Shown here one piece after another: positions 10,670 to 21,404 of a DNA stretch of 51,210 nt; position 1 is the stretch's first letter; each line of letters opens with the position of its first letter. Location of the stretch: the NCBI GenBank assembly GCA_016781105.1, contig JADDRA010000040.1, forward strand, positions 1 to 51,210, read 5' to 3'. The position numbers and the translations under genes are program-made. Under the pieces are notes generated by a model. That model did no database searches. It saw nothing but the letters and a program-made list of their open reading frames with translations, and was not told the origin of the DNA. The stretch comes from Actinomycetota bacterium (GTDB lineage Bacteria > Actinomycetota > Acidimicrobiia > Acidimicrobiales > CADCSY01).

Positions 10670-12769
10670 TCAGGCCGCGTCGCGCTGGGCCCGGAAGGTG
10701 CGCAGGCGCAGCGAGTTGGACACCACGAAGACGCTGGAGAAGGCCATGGCCGCGCCGGCGATGAGGGGGTTGAGGTAACCCAGGGCGGCCAGGGGCAGGG
10801 CGGCCACGCTGTAGGCGAAGGCCCAGAACAGGTTGCCCTTGATGGTGCGCAGGGTGCGCCGGGACAGGCGGATGGCGTCGCCGGCGGCTCTGAGGTCACC
10901 GGAGATGAGGGTGAGGTCGGACGCCTCGATGGCCACGTCGGTCCCGGTGCCGATGGCCAGGCCCAGGTCGGCCTGGGCCAGGGCGGGGGCGTCGTTGACG
11001 CCGTCGCCCACCACGGCCACCACTCGGCCCTCGCCCTGGAGGCGGCGCACGACCTCGACCTTGTCGGCGGGCAGGACGTCGGCGATCACCTCGTCCATGC
11101 CGACCTGGCCGGCGACCGCCTCCGCCGTGGTCTGGTTGTCGCCGGTGAGCAACACCGGGCGCAGCCCGAGGCTGCGCAGGCGCCGCACCGCCTCGGCGCT
11201 GGTGGCCTTGACGGTGTCGGCCACGGCCAGCAGGACCCGGACCTCACCGTCCCACCCGGCAACCACGGCGGCGCGCCCGGCGGCCTGGGCCTCCCGGCGG
11301 GCGTCCTCGAGCTCGGGCGGGATGGCCAGGCCGGCCTCGGCGTCGCCCCCGCCGGGGACGACCACGTCGACCAGGGCCATGGTGCCGGTGGTGACCGTGC
11401 CCGTCTTGTCGAGCACGACGGTGTCGACCCGCCGGGTCGACTCCAGCACCTCGGGTCCCTTGATGAGGATGCCGAGCTAGGCCCCACGGCCGGTGCCCAC
11501 CAGCAGGGCGGTGGGCGTGGCCAGCCCCATGGCGCAGGGGCAGGCGATGATGAGCACGGCCACGGCCGCGGTGAAGGCGTAGGCGACCGACTCGTTGGCC
11601 AGCGAGAACTCGAGGGTGGCCACGGCCGGCACGATGACGACGGGGACGAACACGGCCGAGACCCGGTCGGCCAGGCGCGGGACCGGGGCCTTGCCCGTCT
11701 GGGCCTCGGTGACGAGCCGGCCGATCTGGGCCAGGGCGGGTGTCGGCGCCCACCCGGGTGGCCCGCACGACCAGGCGACCGCCGGCGTTGACGGTGGCGC
11801 CCACCACCTCGTCGCCCGGACCCACCTCCACCGGCACGCTCTCGCCGGTGAGCAGGGAGCGGTCGATGGCCGACGAGACCTCTTCGACCACCCCGTCGGT
11901 GGCCACCTTCTCCCCGGGGCGGATCACGAAGCGCATCCCCACCGCCAGCTCGCCTACAGGGACGCGCCGCTCGGTGCCGTCGTCGGCGAGGACCGAGACC
12001 TCCTTGGCCCCGAGCTCGAGCAACGCCCGCAGCGCCGCACCCGAGCGCCGCTTGGCCCGGGCCTCGAAGTAGCGCCCGGCCAGGATGAAGGTGGTGACCG
12101 CGGCGGCGACCTCCAGGTAGATCTCGCCCGTGCCCGCTCCCGGCTCCAGGGTGAGGTGGAAGCCCATGCGCATGTCGGGCGCGCCGGCGCCGAGGAAGAA
12201 CAGGGCCACGACCGACCAGGTCCAGGCGGCGATGGTGCCGAGGGAGATGAGGGTGTCCATGGTGGCCGTCCCGTGGCGCAGGTTGGCCCAGGCCGCCTTG
12301 TGGAAGGGCCACGCCCCCCACACCACCACGGGCGTGGCCAGCTGCAGGACCAGCCACTGCCAGAAGTCGAACTGCAGGGCGGGGACCATGGAGATGGCCA
12401 GCACCGGCAGCGACAGGGCGGCGGAGACGATCAGGCGCCGGCGTAGCGGGGCGGTGGGGCCGGCCTCGTCACCCTCCTCCTCGCCGGCCGCCGCCTCGGG
12501 CTCGGGGACCACGGCCTGGTAGCCGGTCTCGCCCACCACCGCGGTCAGGCCGTGGACGTCGATCCGGGAGGGGTCGAAGTCGACCAACGCCGCTCGGTGG
12601 CGTAGTTCACGCTGGCCGACACGCCCTCGACCTTGTTCAGGCGCTTCTCGATGCGCCGGGCGCAGGAGGCGCAGGTCCTGCCCTCGATGGGCAGCTCGAG
12701 GTGCTGGGGGGCGGGTGCGGGATCGGCCGCCCCCGTCGTCGAGCTGGTCTCGGTGGTCTCGGTCGTCAT
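10670..12769 (-). pseudogene. copA: Copper-translocating P-type ATPase, disrupted by two frameshifts and one in-frame TAG
   Basis: HMA domain [64 protein letters not shown] are spread over three frames. Confidence 0.9.
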
Positions 12770-13627
12770 CGGGGAACCGCCACGGTGAATGCGGCGGTGC
12801 GGACCACGCCCTCGTGCTGGAACTGCAGGTACAGGCGGTAGGCGCCGGCGGAGGGGAAGCGTCCGGCGAAGGCGATCTCGCCGGCGCCGGCGCCCGCTCC
12901 GGCTCCCTCGGGATGCAGGTGCAGGTAGGCCAGGTCACCCGCGCAGGCCCACCAGGTGGCCACCGGTGCCGAGGTAGGGCTCGAGGTTCTCGACCGGGGC
13001 AGCCTCGCGGGGCACGGTGAAGCGCAGCGCCAGGGGCCGGGGGTTGAAGGGACCGGGTACGAACAGGTCGGTGGCCAGGGTGTGGGAACGACCGGCGACG
13101 GTGGCGTCGACGAAGGCCCGCTGCACCCCGGGGTCGACCACGGTCAGCGGCGTGGACCAGGTGCCGTCGGGCGCCATCGATGGATGCAGGTGCTGGAACC
13201 CGGACAGGTCACGGCCCACGACCACGAGGTGAAGGCGGACGCCGCCCTGCTCGAGGTCGAAGTCGGTCACCGGCCGCTGGTCGGCTCCGAGGATGCGCAA
13301 GGTCAGGATCTTCCTCTTCGCCGGCACCCGAACCGGCTGGTCGACGACCAGGCGCAGGTCGCCCTCGGCCACGGCCAGACCGCTCGGCGCCGGGAGCTGC
13401 TGCCCGGAACCGCCGTGGGCGCCGTGCTCGCCTCCTCCGGTGACGCCGGTGACGTCCGTGGTGCCCGGCGCCCGGTGCCCGCCGCCGGCGGCCTCGCCCC
13501 CGTGGTCCTGGCCGGCTCCGGCCGGCGTCCCCGCGTGCACCGGGCCCACGGCCCGCCCGGCCGCGGCCGTCAGGGCGAAGACGACGAGCAGGACGGCGCC
13601 GAAGCACCGAGGCGGGCGGGCGCGCTC
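12766..13627 (-). pseudogene. Secreted/membrane-anchored copper-associated protein, frame-disrupted; 5' boundary uncertain
   Basis: Reading frame splits at ENLEPYLGTGGHLVGLRG / AGDLAYLHLHPEG; adjacent to copZ and copA. Confidence 0.65.
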
Positions 13628-13835
13628 ACCGAAGCGAGTACCCGGCCTCCACGATGGCCTGGCGCACCGCCGCGTCGTCGGCGGCACCGGCCACCCTGAC
13701 CCGCCCGGTCGCCAGGTCGACGTCGACCGACTCGACGCCGGGAACCTCGCTCACCTCCTCGGTGACCATGGCCACACAGCTGTGGCAGGTCATCCCCTCC
13801 ACGTCGTAGGACCGCTCCGTCTCGCTCATGCCCAC
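13626..13835 (-). CDS. copZ: Heavy-metal-associated (HMA) domain copper chaperone
   Basis: YDVEGMTCHSCVAMVTEEVSEVPGVESVDVDLATGRV. Confidence 0.85.
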   Translation of the reverse strand: MGMSETERSYDVEGMTCHSCVAMVTEEVSEVPGVESVDVDLATGRVRVAGAADDAAVRQAIVEAGYSLR

Positions 13836-13849
13836 GCTCCTCTGGTCGG

Positions 13850-13864
13850 TACCCCCGGGGGGTA
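13850..13864. promoter_or_regulatory. CsoR-like palindromic operator
   Basis: TACCCCCGGGGGGTA upstream of the copZ-like start. Confidence 0.65.
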
Positions 13865-13903
13865 TGCAGCGGTCACCCTACCCCCTGAGCTCCCTGGCGG
13901 CAA

Positions 13904-14245
13904 CTACCCCCCTGGGGTATCTTCGTCCGAGGGAAGGTCCGAGGGAAGGAAGGCGCCGGCCAGGCCCAGGACCAGGGCGGCGGCCCCGATCACGGCCGCG
14001 TTCACCAGGCGACGACCTCCGGTGTCGGCGCAGGCCGTGTCGGCGTTGCCGACGATGGCGCCCGCCGGGGTGGCCGGATCGGCCTGCGAGCCGAGCAGGG
14101 CGCTGCTGCACTCGATCGTGCCGGCGAAGGTGAAGGGCAGTAGGGCGTAGACCAGCACGGCGACGATGACCACGGCGGCGGCGAGGGGGACGTAGCGCTG
14201 GCGGGCGCTGGCCCCCGGCTCCCAGGGCTTGGGCAGACGGTGCAC
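13904..14245 (-). CDS. Small two-TM membrane protein, unknown function
   Basis: GTG at 14245 preceded by CATACT; two hydrophobic segments. Confidence 0.7.
   Translation of the reverse strand: MHRLPKPWEPGASARQRYVPLAAAVVIVAVLVYALLPFTFAGTIECSSALLGSQADPATPAGAIVGNADTACADTGGRRLVNAAVIGAAALVLGLAGAFLPSDLPSDEDTPGG
13905..13919. promoter_or_regulatory. Second CsoR-like palindrome
   Basis: TACCCCCCTGGGGTA; overlaps the 3' end of the 13904..14245 gene. Confidence 0.5.
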
Positions 14246-14365
14246 CCACCCAGTATGAGGCGAAGGGCCGGCGGTGGTGGTGGGATCGCCAGGACGCCCG
14301 GGCCACCTCCACCGGCCCGGGCCTCCCCGCCGTCGATCCCGGGCCTCCCCGTAGCCTCTCCGGGC

Positions 14366-15700
14366 ATGGCCCTGGCCCGGCCCCTCGCCCATCCCCGTGA
14401 CCGCGAGATCCTGGGCCTGGCCGTGCCCGCCCTGGGCGCCCTGGCCGCCGAGCCCCTCTACGTGCTGGCCGACACGGCCGTGGTGGGCCACCTGGGCACG
14501 CCCCAGCTGGGCGGCCTGGCCGTGGCCAGCACCCTGCTGCTCACCGGCTACGCGGCGTTCAACTTCCTGGCCTACGGCACCACGGCGTCGGTGGCCCGGC
14601 GCACCGGCGCGGGTGACGAGGCCGGGGCGGCGCACGAGGGCGTGCAGGGGATGTGGCTGGCGCTGGGCATCGGGGTCGCGCTCGCCCTGGTCGGCGCCGT
14701 CCTGGCGCCCCCGGCCGTCGGGGTCATGGGCGCCCGCGGGGCCGTGGCGGCCAACGCCCTGGTGTACCTGCGGGTCAGCCTGGTGGGCGTACCCGCCCTG
14801 CTGGTGACCCTGGCGGGCACCGGCTACCTGCGGGGGCGCCAGGACACCCGGACCCCGCTGCTGGTCACCGCCGTGGCCGTGGCCGGGAACCTGGCCGTCG
14901 AGGTGGTGTTGATCTACGGCCTGGGCTTCGGGATCGGCGCCTCGGCCCTGGCCACGGTGCTGGCCCAGGTCGGCTCGGCCGCCGCCTACGTGTGGTGGGT
15001 CGCCCGCGACGTCGCCAGCCGGCAGGTCTCCATCACCCCCGAGTGGGCGGCCATGTGCCGCCTGGCGGTGGTCGGGCGCGACCTGTTCGTGCGCACCGCC
15101 GCCCTGCGCCTGGCCCTGACCGTCGCCACCGCGGTGGCCGCCCGCCTGGGCGTAGTCGACCTCGGGGCCCATCAGATCGCCTTCGAGGTGTGGTCGTTCC
15201 TGGCCCTCGTGCTCGACTCCCTGGCCATCGCCGCCCAGGCCATGATCGGCCGCCTGCTCGGAGCGGGTGATGCGCCCGGAGCCCGGGAGGTGGCCCGGCG
15301 GATGCTCGCCTGGGGCATCGGTGCCGGGCTCGTGCTCGCCGGGGTCGTCGGGCTGGCCCGCCCGGGGCTGCCCCGCCTGTTCAGCGACGATCCCGCGGTG
15401 GTCGCCCTGTGTGGGTTCGTCCTGGTCTTCGTGGCCGCGCTCCAACCGCTGAACGCGGTGGTCTTCGTGCTCGACGGCGTCCTCATCGGCGCCGGCGACC
15501 TGCGGTTCCTGGCCCGGGCCATGGTCTGGGCAGCAGTCGTGTTCGTCCCCGCAGCCGTCACCGTGCTCGCCCTGGGAGCCGGCATCGGATGGCTGTGGGC
15601 GTCGATCGGCCTGCTCATGGCCGCCCGGGGAGCCGCACTCCTGCGGCGCTTCCACGGCGACGCCTGGGCCGTAGAGGGCGCGATGCGAACCGGGCGCTGA
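14366..15700 (+). CDS. MATE family efflux transporter (DinF-like)
   Basis: ILGLAVPALGALAAEPLYVLADTAVVGHLGTPQLGGLAVA; 12-TM-length ORF. Confidence 0.9.
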   Translation: MALARPLAHPRDREILGLAVPALGALAAEPLYVLADTAVVGHLGTPQLGGLAVASTLLLTGYAAFNFLAYGTTASVARRTGAGDEAGAAHEGVQGMWLALGIGVALALVGAVLAPPAVGVMGARGAVAANALVYLRVSLVGVPALLVTLAGTGYLRGRQDTRTPLLVTAVAVAGNLAVEVVLIYGLGFGIGASALATVLAQVGSAAAYVWWVARDVASRQVSITPEWAAMCRLAVVGRDLFVRTAALRLALTVATAVAARLGVVDLGAHQIAFEVWSFLALVLDSLAIAAQAMIGRLLGAGDAPGAREVARRMLAWGIGAGLVLAGVVGLARPGLPRLFSDDPAVVALCGFVLVFVAALQPLNAVVFVLDGVLIGAGDLRFLARAMVWAAVVFVPAAVTVLALGAGIGWLWASIGLLMAARGAALLRRFHGDAWAVEGAMRTGR

Positions 15701-15762
15701 CCGCAACGGCGACGGCCCCGGGGCGGTCGGCACGCCGCCGCCACCCCGACCGGGCCCGGGGC

Positions 15763-16380
15763 CTACGGCCGGGCCAGGGCCCCGCTGAGCACCAGGTCGA
15801 CGATGCGCTCGGGCAGGTCCTCCTCCAGCGCCCCGCCGGTGACCAGGAGGCGGGTGAACACCGGGCCGGCCAGCAGGTCGGCGAGGAGGCCGTGGTCGAG
15901 GCCTTGGCGCAGCTCACCGCGGTCGCCAGCCCGGTCCAGGGCGGCGCGCACCGGACCCCGGCGAGCCTGGATGTAGGCGTCGAGGCGGGTCCGCAGCTCG
16001 GGGTTGCGGGCGGCCTCGTCGACCGTGGCCGGCAGCAGGCCTCCGATCGGCGAGTCGCGCATGGTGGTGACGAGCCCGCCCAGGAGCACCAGGAGATCCT
16101 CCCGGAGGTCTCCGGTGTCGGGGTCGGAGGGGCAGGGCCCCATCTCGCTGCCCGCAGCCAGCAGGAGGTCCTCCCGGGTGGGCCAGCGCCGGTAGATGGT
16201 GGCCTTGCTCACTCCGGCCCGCTCGGCCACCGCCTCCACCGACGTGCCGGTGAAGCCCTGCTCGCACAGCAGGGCCACGGTGGCGGCCAGGATGGCGGCA
16301 TCGAGCCCGGGATCGCGCGGCCGGCCGGGGCGCCGATCGGCCTCGGCCCCACCGGCCGGCCCGCCGGCCGGATCGGTCAC
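15763..16380 (-). CDS. TetR family transcriptional regulator
   Basis: HTH AILAATVALLCEQGFTGTSVEAVAERAGVSKATIYRRWPTREDLL. Confidence 0.9.
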   Translation of the reverse strand: MTDPAGGPAGGAEADRRPGRPRDPGLDAAILAATVALLCEQGFTGTSVEAVAERAGVSKATIYRRWPTREDLLLAAGSEMGPCPSDPDTGDLREDLLVLLGGLVTTMRDSPIGGLLPATVDEAARNPELRTRLDAYIQARRGPVRAALDRAGDRGELRQGLDHGLLADLLAGPVFTRLLVTGGALEEDLPERIVDLVLSGALARP

Positions 16381-16390
16381 GCCGGTTCGG

Positions 16391-18025
16391 TCACGCCGGG
16401 GCTCGAGCCGCCTCGGTCCCCTCGGCGGCCAGGGTGAGCGCCTCGGGTGCCGACTCGCCGGTCCCGTCGTCGATCGCCGCCGACCGGGCCCGGCCGGGCA
16501 GGAAGGCGGCGGCCACGACGGCGCCCACCAGGGCCACGCCTGCGGCCACCAGCACCGCGGTTCCCATGGCGTCGACGAAGGCCACGCGAGCGACCTGGGC
16601 GATGGAGTCGCCGGCGGCTCCACCTACGGTGGCGGCCAGGGCCAGGGCCGCCCCCAGCGACTCACCGGCGGCCGTCACCGCCTCGGTGGGCAGTGGAAGT
16701 CCTCGCAGGGACGTCACCATCGACGAGGCGTAGCCCGACGCCAGGAGACTGCCGAGCACGGCCACCCCGAGGGCGCCCCCCAGCTCCCGGGTGGTGTCGT
16801 TCACGGCCGAACCCACGCCGGCCTTGGCCGGGGGCAGCGAGCCCATGATCGACTCGGTGGCCGGTGCCATGGTGAGGCTCATGCCCAGGGCGAGCACCAC
16901 CATGGAGGCCAGCAGCGGGCCGTAGCCCGAACCGGCGTCGATGGCGGAGGCCAGGGCCAGGCCGACGGCGGCCACCACCAGGCCCACCGTGACCACCACC
17001 TTGGTGCCCACCTGCTCGACCAGGCGGGCGCTGACGGGCGACACCACGCCCATCACCACCGAGACGGGCAGCAGGCGGATGCCGGCCTCCAAGGCGCTGT
17101 AGCCGAGCACGAACTGCAGCAGCTGGGTGAAGAGGAAGAACGAGCCGAACAGGGCGAAGAACACCAGGGCGATGGCGGCGCTGGCGGCGCTGAACCGGGG
17201 ATCGGCGAAGAAGGCGACGTCGAGCATGGGATGGGCCACCCGGCGCTCCCACCAGATGAAGGCCCCGAACAGTGCCGCCGCGGCCACGAAGGCGGCGATC
17301 GTCATCGGGTCGGCCCACCCCTTCACCGGGGCCTCGATGATGCCCCACAGCAGGACGGCGATGGCGGCGATCGACAGGGCGGCACCGGCGCCGTCGAGAC
17401 GGGTGTGGGAGGGATCGCTCGACTCGGGCAGCAGGAGCCGCCCGGCCACCAGGGCCAGGGCCACGATGGGGAGGTTGAGGAGGAACACCGAGCCCCACCA
17501 GTAGTGCTCGAGCAGCCAGCCGCCCACGACGGGGCCGAGGGCGACGCCCATGCCCGCCATGCCGGCCCAGACGGCGATGGCCCGGGCCCGCTCCACCGGG
17601 TCGGTGAACACGGTGATGATGATCGACAGGGTGGCCGGCATCACAAAGGCGGCGCCCAGGCCCATCACCGCCCGGGCCCCGATCAGCTGGCCGGCGGTGC
17701 CCGAGGCGGCGGCCAGCCCCGACGCCACGGCGAAGACGACCAGGCCGGCCTGCAGCGAGCGGCGCCGGCCGAAGCGGTCGCCCAGGGCGCCAGCGGTGAG
17801 CAGCAGGCCGGCGAAGACGATGACGTAGGCGTCGACCATCCACTGCAGCTCGGTGGTGGAGGCGCCCAGCTCGCGCACCAGCGTGGGCAGGGCGACGTTG
17901 AGGACGGTGTTGTCGAGCACGATGAGCACCAGGCTCAGGCACAGCACGGCCAGCGCCAGCCAGCGCCGGTCACCTGGAGATCGACCCTCGGCCGTGGTTT
18001 CGATACGATCCGGCTGCGTTTCCAT
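16391..18025 (-). CDS. MFS transporter, DHA2 (EmrB/QacA-like) family
   Basis: LDNTVLNVALPTLVRELGAS, WMVDAYVIVFAGLLLTAGALGDRFGRRR. Confidence 0.92.
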   Translation of the reverse strand: METQPDRIETTAEGRSPGDRRWLALAVLCLSLVLIVLDNTVLNVALPTLVRELGASTTELQWMVDAYVIVFAGLLLTAGALGDRFGRRRSLQAGLVVFAVASGLAAASGTAGQLIGARAVMGLGAAFVMPATLSIIITVFTDPVERARAIAVWAGMAGMGVALGPVVGGWLLEHYWWGSVFLLNLPIVALALVAGRLLLPESSDPSHTRLDGAGAALSIAAIAVLLWGIIEAPVKGWADPMTIAAFVAAAALFGAFIWWERRVAHPMLDVAFFADPRFSAASAAIALVFFALFGSFFLFTQLLQFVLGYSALEAGIRLLPVSVVMGVVSPVSARLVEQVGTKVVVTVGLVVAAVGLALASAIDAGSGYGPLLASMVVLALGMSLTMAPATESIMGSLPPAKAGVGSAVNDTTRELGGALGVAVLGSLLASGYASSMVTSLRGLPLPTEAVTAAGESLGAALALAATVGGAAGDSIAQVARVAFVDAMGTAVLVAAGVALVGAVVAAAFLPGRARSAAIDDGTGESAPEALTLAAEGTEAARAPA

Positions 18026-18065
18026 ATCCCTGGACCCTACGCCGACGAGCAGGGACCAGGCAGTG

Positions 18066-18114
18066 TTCTGGCAGTGGAACCGATGCGGTGGCGGCAACGC
18101 ATCCACTGCCAGAA
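18066..18114. repeat. Perfect 13-bp inverted repeat, operator or terminator candidate
   Basis: TTCTGGCAGTGGA-N23-TCCACTGCCAGAA between the gatB stop and the MFS start. Confidence 0.8.
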
Positions 18115-18141
18115 GCGGGTGGGGTCCCCAGCCCCGGCGGC

Positions 18142-19557
18142 TCAGCCCGGGGTGGCGGCGGCCCGCTGGGCCAGCAGGGCGGTGACGGCCTTGCCGTCGG
18201 CCTGGCCCCGCGTCGCCCGCATGACCTGGCCCACGAAGAAGCCGCTGACCTTGGCGTCGCCGGCCAGGTAGCGATCCCACGCGTCGGGGTTGGCGGCGAT
18301 GGCCGCATCGACCGCGCCCGCCAGCTCGTCGCCGCCCAGGGCCCGGAAGCCGAGGCGCTCGGCCACCGCCGCCGGGTCGCCCCCGCCGGCCACCAGCTCG
18401 GCCAGCACGGCCTTGGCCTGGGTGGCGGTCAGGGCCCCGTCGGCCTCCAGGCGCGACAGGGCGGCGAAGGCTTCGGGGTCGAGAGCGCCGGTCCCCCCGG
18501 CCAGGTCGTGCTCGGCGTGCACGACCAGGCGCCGCCCGTCACCGCCGGCGGCGAGGGCGCCCAGCACCAGGTCGTCGAGCCCCCGCTCCACCACCACGGC
18601 GACGGCCGCGGGGACCGACCCGGTCGCCTCGGCCAGGCGCCGGCGGCGCTCGGCGGGCAGCGGGGGCAGCCCGGCCCGCACCTGGCCCAGCCAGGCGTCG
18701 TCGGGGGCGAGGGGCACCAGGTCGGGCTCGGGGAAGTAGCGGTAGTCGTAGGCCTCCTCCTTGGAGCGCAGCGGGTGGGTGCGCCCGTCGGCCTCGTCCC
18801 AGTGCCGGGTCTGCTGGGCCACCTGCTCGCCCGCCTCCAGCAGGGCGATTTGGCGCCTGGCCTCGTAATCGATGGCCCGGCCGAGCGAGCGGGTGGAGTT
18901 CAGGTTCTTGACCTCGCAGCGGGTGCCGAAGGTGGAGAAGCCGGCGGGACGCACCGAGATGTTGGCGTCGACGCGCAGGCTCCCCTCCTCCATGCGAGCG
19001 TCGGATGCGCCCGTGGCCAGCAGCACCGCCCGCAGCTCGTTGACGTAGGCCCGGGCCTGCTCGGCCGAACGCAGATCGGGCCGGCTCACGATCTCGACCA
19101 GGGGGACCCCGGCCCGGTTGTAGTCGACCAGGGAGTGGTCGGCCTCGTGGATGCGTCCGCCCCCGCCCACGTGGGTGGACTTGCCCGTGTCCTCCTCCAG
19201 GTGGGCCCGCTCGATGCCCACCCGGGTCCCGTCGGGCAGCTCCAGAGCGCCGTCGACGTTGATGGGCCGGTCGTACTGGGACACCTGGTAGTCCTTGGGC
19301 ATGTCCGGATAGAAGTAGTTCTTCCGGTGGAACAAGCTGGGCTCCACCCTGCAGCCGAGCGCCAGGCCCAGGCGCACGGCCAGCTCCACCGCCCCCCGGT
19401 TGAGCACCGGCAGCGAGCCGGGCAGGCCCAGGCAGACCGGGCACACGTTGGTGTTGGGCTCGTCGCCAAAGGCGTTGCGGCACCCGCAGAACAGCTTGGT
19501 GGCGGTGGCCAGCTCGCAGTGCACCTCCAGGCCGACGACGGTTTCCCAGTCGCTCAC
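18142..19557 (-). CDS. gatB: Asp-tRNA(Asn)/Glu-tRNA(Gln) amidotransferase subunit B
   Basis: [40 protein letters not shown]. Confidence 0.95.
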   Translation of the reverse strand: MSDWETVVGLEVHCELATATKLFCGCRNAFGDEPNTNVCPVCLGLPGSLPVLNRGAVELAVRLGLALGCRVEPSLFHRKNYFYPDMPKDYQVSQYDRPINVDGALELPDGTRVGIERAHLEEDTGKSTHVGGGGRIHEADHSLVDYNRAGVPLVEIVSRPDLRSAEQARAYVNELRAVLLATGASDARMEEGSLRVDANISVRPAGFSTFGTRCEVKNLNSTRSLGRAIDYEARRQIALLEAGEQVAQQTRHWDEADGRTHPLRSKEEAYDYRYFPEPDLVPLAPDDAWLGQVRAGLPPLPAERRRRLAEATGSVPAAVAVVVERGLDDLVLGALAAGGDGRRLVVHAEHDLAGGTGALDPEAFAALSRLEADGALTATQAKAVLAELVAGGGDPAAVAERLGFRALGGDELAGAVDAAIAANPDAWDRYLAGDAKVSGFFVGQVMRATRGQADGKAVTALLAQRAAATPG

Positions 19558-21026
19558 GGTGTCGCCTCGGCGCGGGCCATCGCTTGGTCGAGCATGGCGT
19601 CCTCGAGCACGGCGGCGGCCCGCAGCATGGTCGCCTCGGCCAGGGCCGGGGCCAGGATCTGCACGCCCACGGGCAGGCCGTCGTCACCCGTGCCGAAGGG
19701 CACCGACACCGCGGGGTCACCCGCCAGGTTGGACGGGATGGTGCACACGTCGGAGAGGTACATGCTGAGCGGGTCGGCCGCCTTGGCCCCGAGGGGGAAG
19801 GCGGTGGTGGGTGAGGTCGGCGACAGCAGCAGGTCGAACGACTCGTAGGCGGCGGCGAAGTCCCGGATGACGAGCGTGCGGACCTTCTGGGCCTTGCCGT
19901 AGTAGGCGTCGTAGTAGCCGGCCGACAGGGCGTAGGTGCCCAGCATGATGCGGCGCTTGACCTCGGGGCCGAAGCCGGCTGTGCGGGTGGCCACGTTCAT
20001 GGTGGCGGTGGTGGGGGCGTCGACCCGTAGCCCGTAGCGGACGCCGTCGTAGCGGGCCAAGTTGGACGAGGCCTCGGCCGGGGCGATGAGGTAGTAGGCC
20101 GACAGCCCGTAGGCCAGGGCGGCCACGCTCGTCTCCTCCACCTTGGCCCCGGCGCCGGCCAGGGCCTCGGCCGCGGCCTCCACCCGGCGGCGGACGTCGG
20201 GGGCCACGCCTTGGCCCATCAGCTCGGCCACCACCCCGACGCGCAACCCCTCGACCCCGTCGTCGAGGCCGGCGACGAGGGAGGGCGGGGGCTCGGGCAC
20301 CGAGGTGGAGTCGAGGGGGTCGTGGCCGGCGACGACCTCGAGCAGGAGGGCGGCGTCGGCCACGGTGGGAGCCAGCGGGCCGATCTGGTCGAGGCTGCTG
20401 GCGAAGGCGATGAGGCCGTAGCGGCTCACCCGCCCGTAGGTGGGCTTGACCCCCACCACCCCGCACAGGGCGGCGGGCTGGCGGATGGAGCCCCCGGTGT
20501 CCGAGCCCAGGGCGAGGGGGGCGAAGCCGGCGGCCACGGCGGCGGCGCTGCCCCCGCTGGAGCCCCCCGGCACCCGCGACGCGTCATGGGGATTGTGGGT
20601 GGGGCCAAAGGCCGAGTTCTCGGTGGAGCTGCCCATGGCGAACTCGTCGAGGTTGGTCTTGCCGATGGCGATGGCCCCGGCCAGGCCGAGGCGGGTGACC
20701 ACGGTGGCGTCGTAGGGCGGCAGCCAGCCCTCCAGGATCCGCGAGGAGCAGGTGGTGGGCACCCCCGCGGTGCACAGGTTGTCCTTGAGGGCGACGGGGA
20801 CGCCGGCCAGGGGGCCCGGGTCCTCCCCCGCCGCCACCCGGCGGTCGATCAGCTCGGCGGCCATTCGGGCCTGGGCGTCGGTCAGGGCGTTGAAGGCGTG
20901 GACCTCGGGCTCGCGCTCGGCGATGGTGGCCAGGTGCTCCTCGACCACCTCGACGGCGGCCCGCTCGCCCCGGCGCACCGAGTCGGCGATCTCGGCGGCC
21001 GGCAGGTAGGTGCTCGCGTGGCGCAC
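19554..21026 (-). CDS. gatA: Asp-tRNA(Asn)/Glu-tRNA(Gln) amidotransferase subunit A
   Basis: Amidase signature [42 protein letters not shown] at 21026 overlaps the gatC stop. Confidence 0.95.
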   Translation of the reverse strand: MRHASTYLPAAEIADSVRRGERAAVEVVEEHLATIAEREPEVHAFNALTDAQARMAAELIDRRVAAGEDPGPLAGVPVALKDNLCTAGVPTTCSSRILEGWLPPYDATVVTRLGLAGAIAIGKTNLDEFAMGSSTENSAFGPTHNPHDASRVPGGSSGGSAAAVAAGFAPLALGSDTGGSIRQPAALCGVVGVKPTYGRVSRYGLIAFASSLDQIGPLAPTVADAALLLEVVAGHDPLDSTSVPEPPPSLVAGLDDGVEGLRVGVVAELMGQGVAPDVRRRVEAAAEALAGAGAKVEETSVAALAYGLSAYYLIAPAEASSNLARYDGVRYGLRVDAPTTATMNVATRTAGFGPEVKRRIMLGTYALSAGYYDAYYGKAQKVRTLVIRDFAAAYESFDLLLSPTSPTTAFPLGAKAADPLSMYLSDVCTIPSNLAGDPAVSVPFGTGDDGLPVGVQILAPALAEATMLRAAAVLEDAMLDQAMARAEATP

Positions 21027-21328
21027 TAGGCCGGAGGCCCCAGGACCGGCGGCACCCGGAAGCGGTCGGCCTCGACCGCCGGAGCCGCGGCCAGCACCTC
21101 GGCCCGCTCGAGGCCGGGGCGGGCCACGTCGTCGCGCAGCACGTTGGCCAGGGGCAACGGGTGGGCCGTGGGCGCGACCCCCTCGGTGTCGAGGGCCTCG
21201 ACGTCGGCGGCGTGGTCGAGCACGGCGGCGAGCTGCACGGTGAAGCGCTCCAGCTCGTCGTCGCTCAGCTCCAGGCGGGCGAGCCCGGCCACGTGGGTCA
21301 CGTCCTCGGCGGTGATGCGCTCGCTCAT
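21026..21328 (-). CDS. gatC: Asp-tRNA(Asn)/Glu-tRNA(Gln) amidotransferase subunit C
   Basis: [36 protein letters not shown]. Confidence 0.93.
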   Translation of the reverse strand: MSERITAEDVTHVAGLARLELSDDELERFTVQLAAVLDHAADVEALDTEGVAPTAHPLPLANVLRDDVARPGLERAEVLAAAPAVEADRFRVPPVLGPPA

Positions 21329-21404
21329 CGAGGTCCATGGTAGGACGGCCCGGCGCCGAGGCGGGCTGCCTCCCTCGGCGGCCGCCGCTGTCTACGCTGC
21401 CGCG

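Noticed and set aside
13904-15733. 609-aa minus-strand ORF
   Set aside because: Mostly antisense to the MATE gene; only the C-terminal 113 residues (13904..14245) look real
16196-18271. 691-aa plus-strand ORF
   Set aside because: Antisense to the MFS and TetR genes; low-complexity composition
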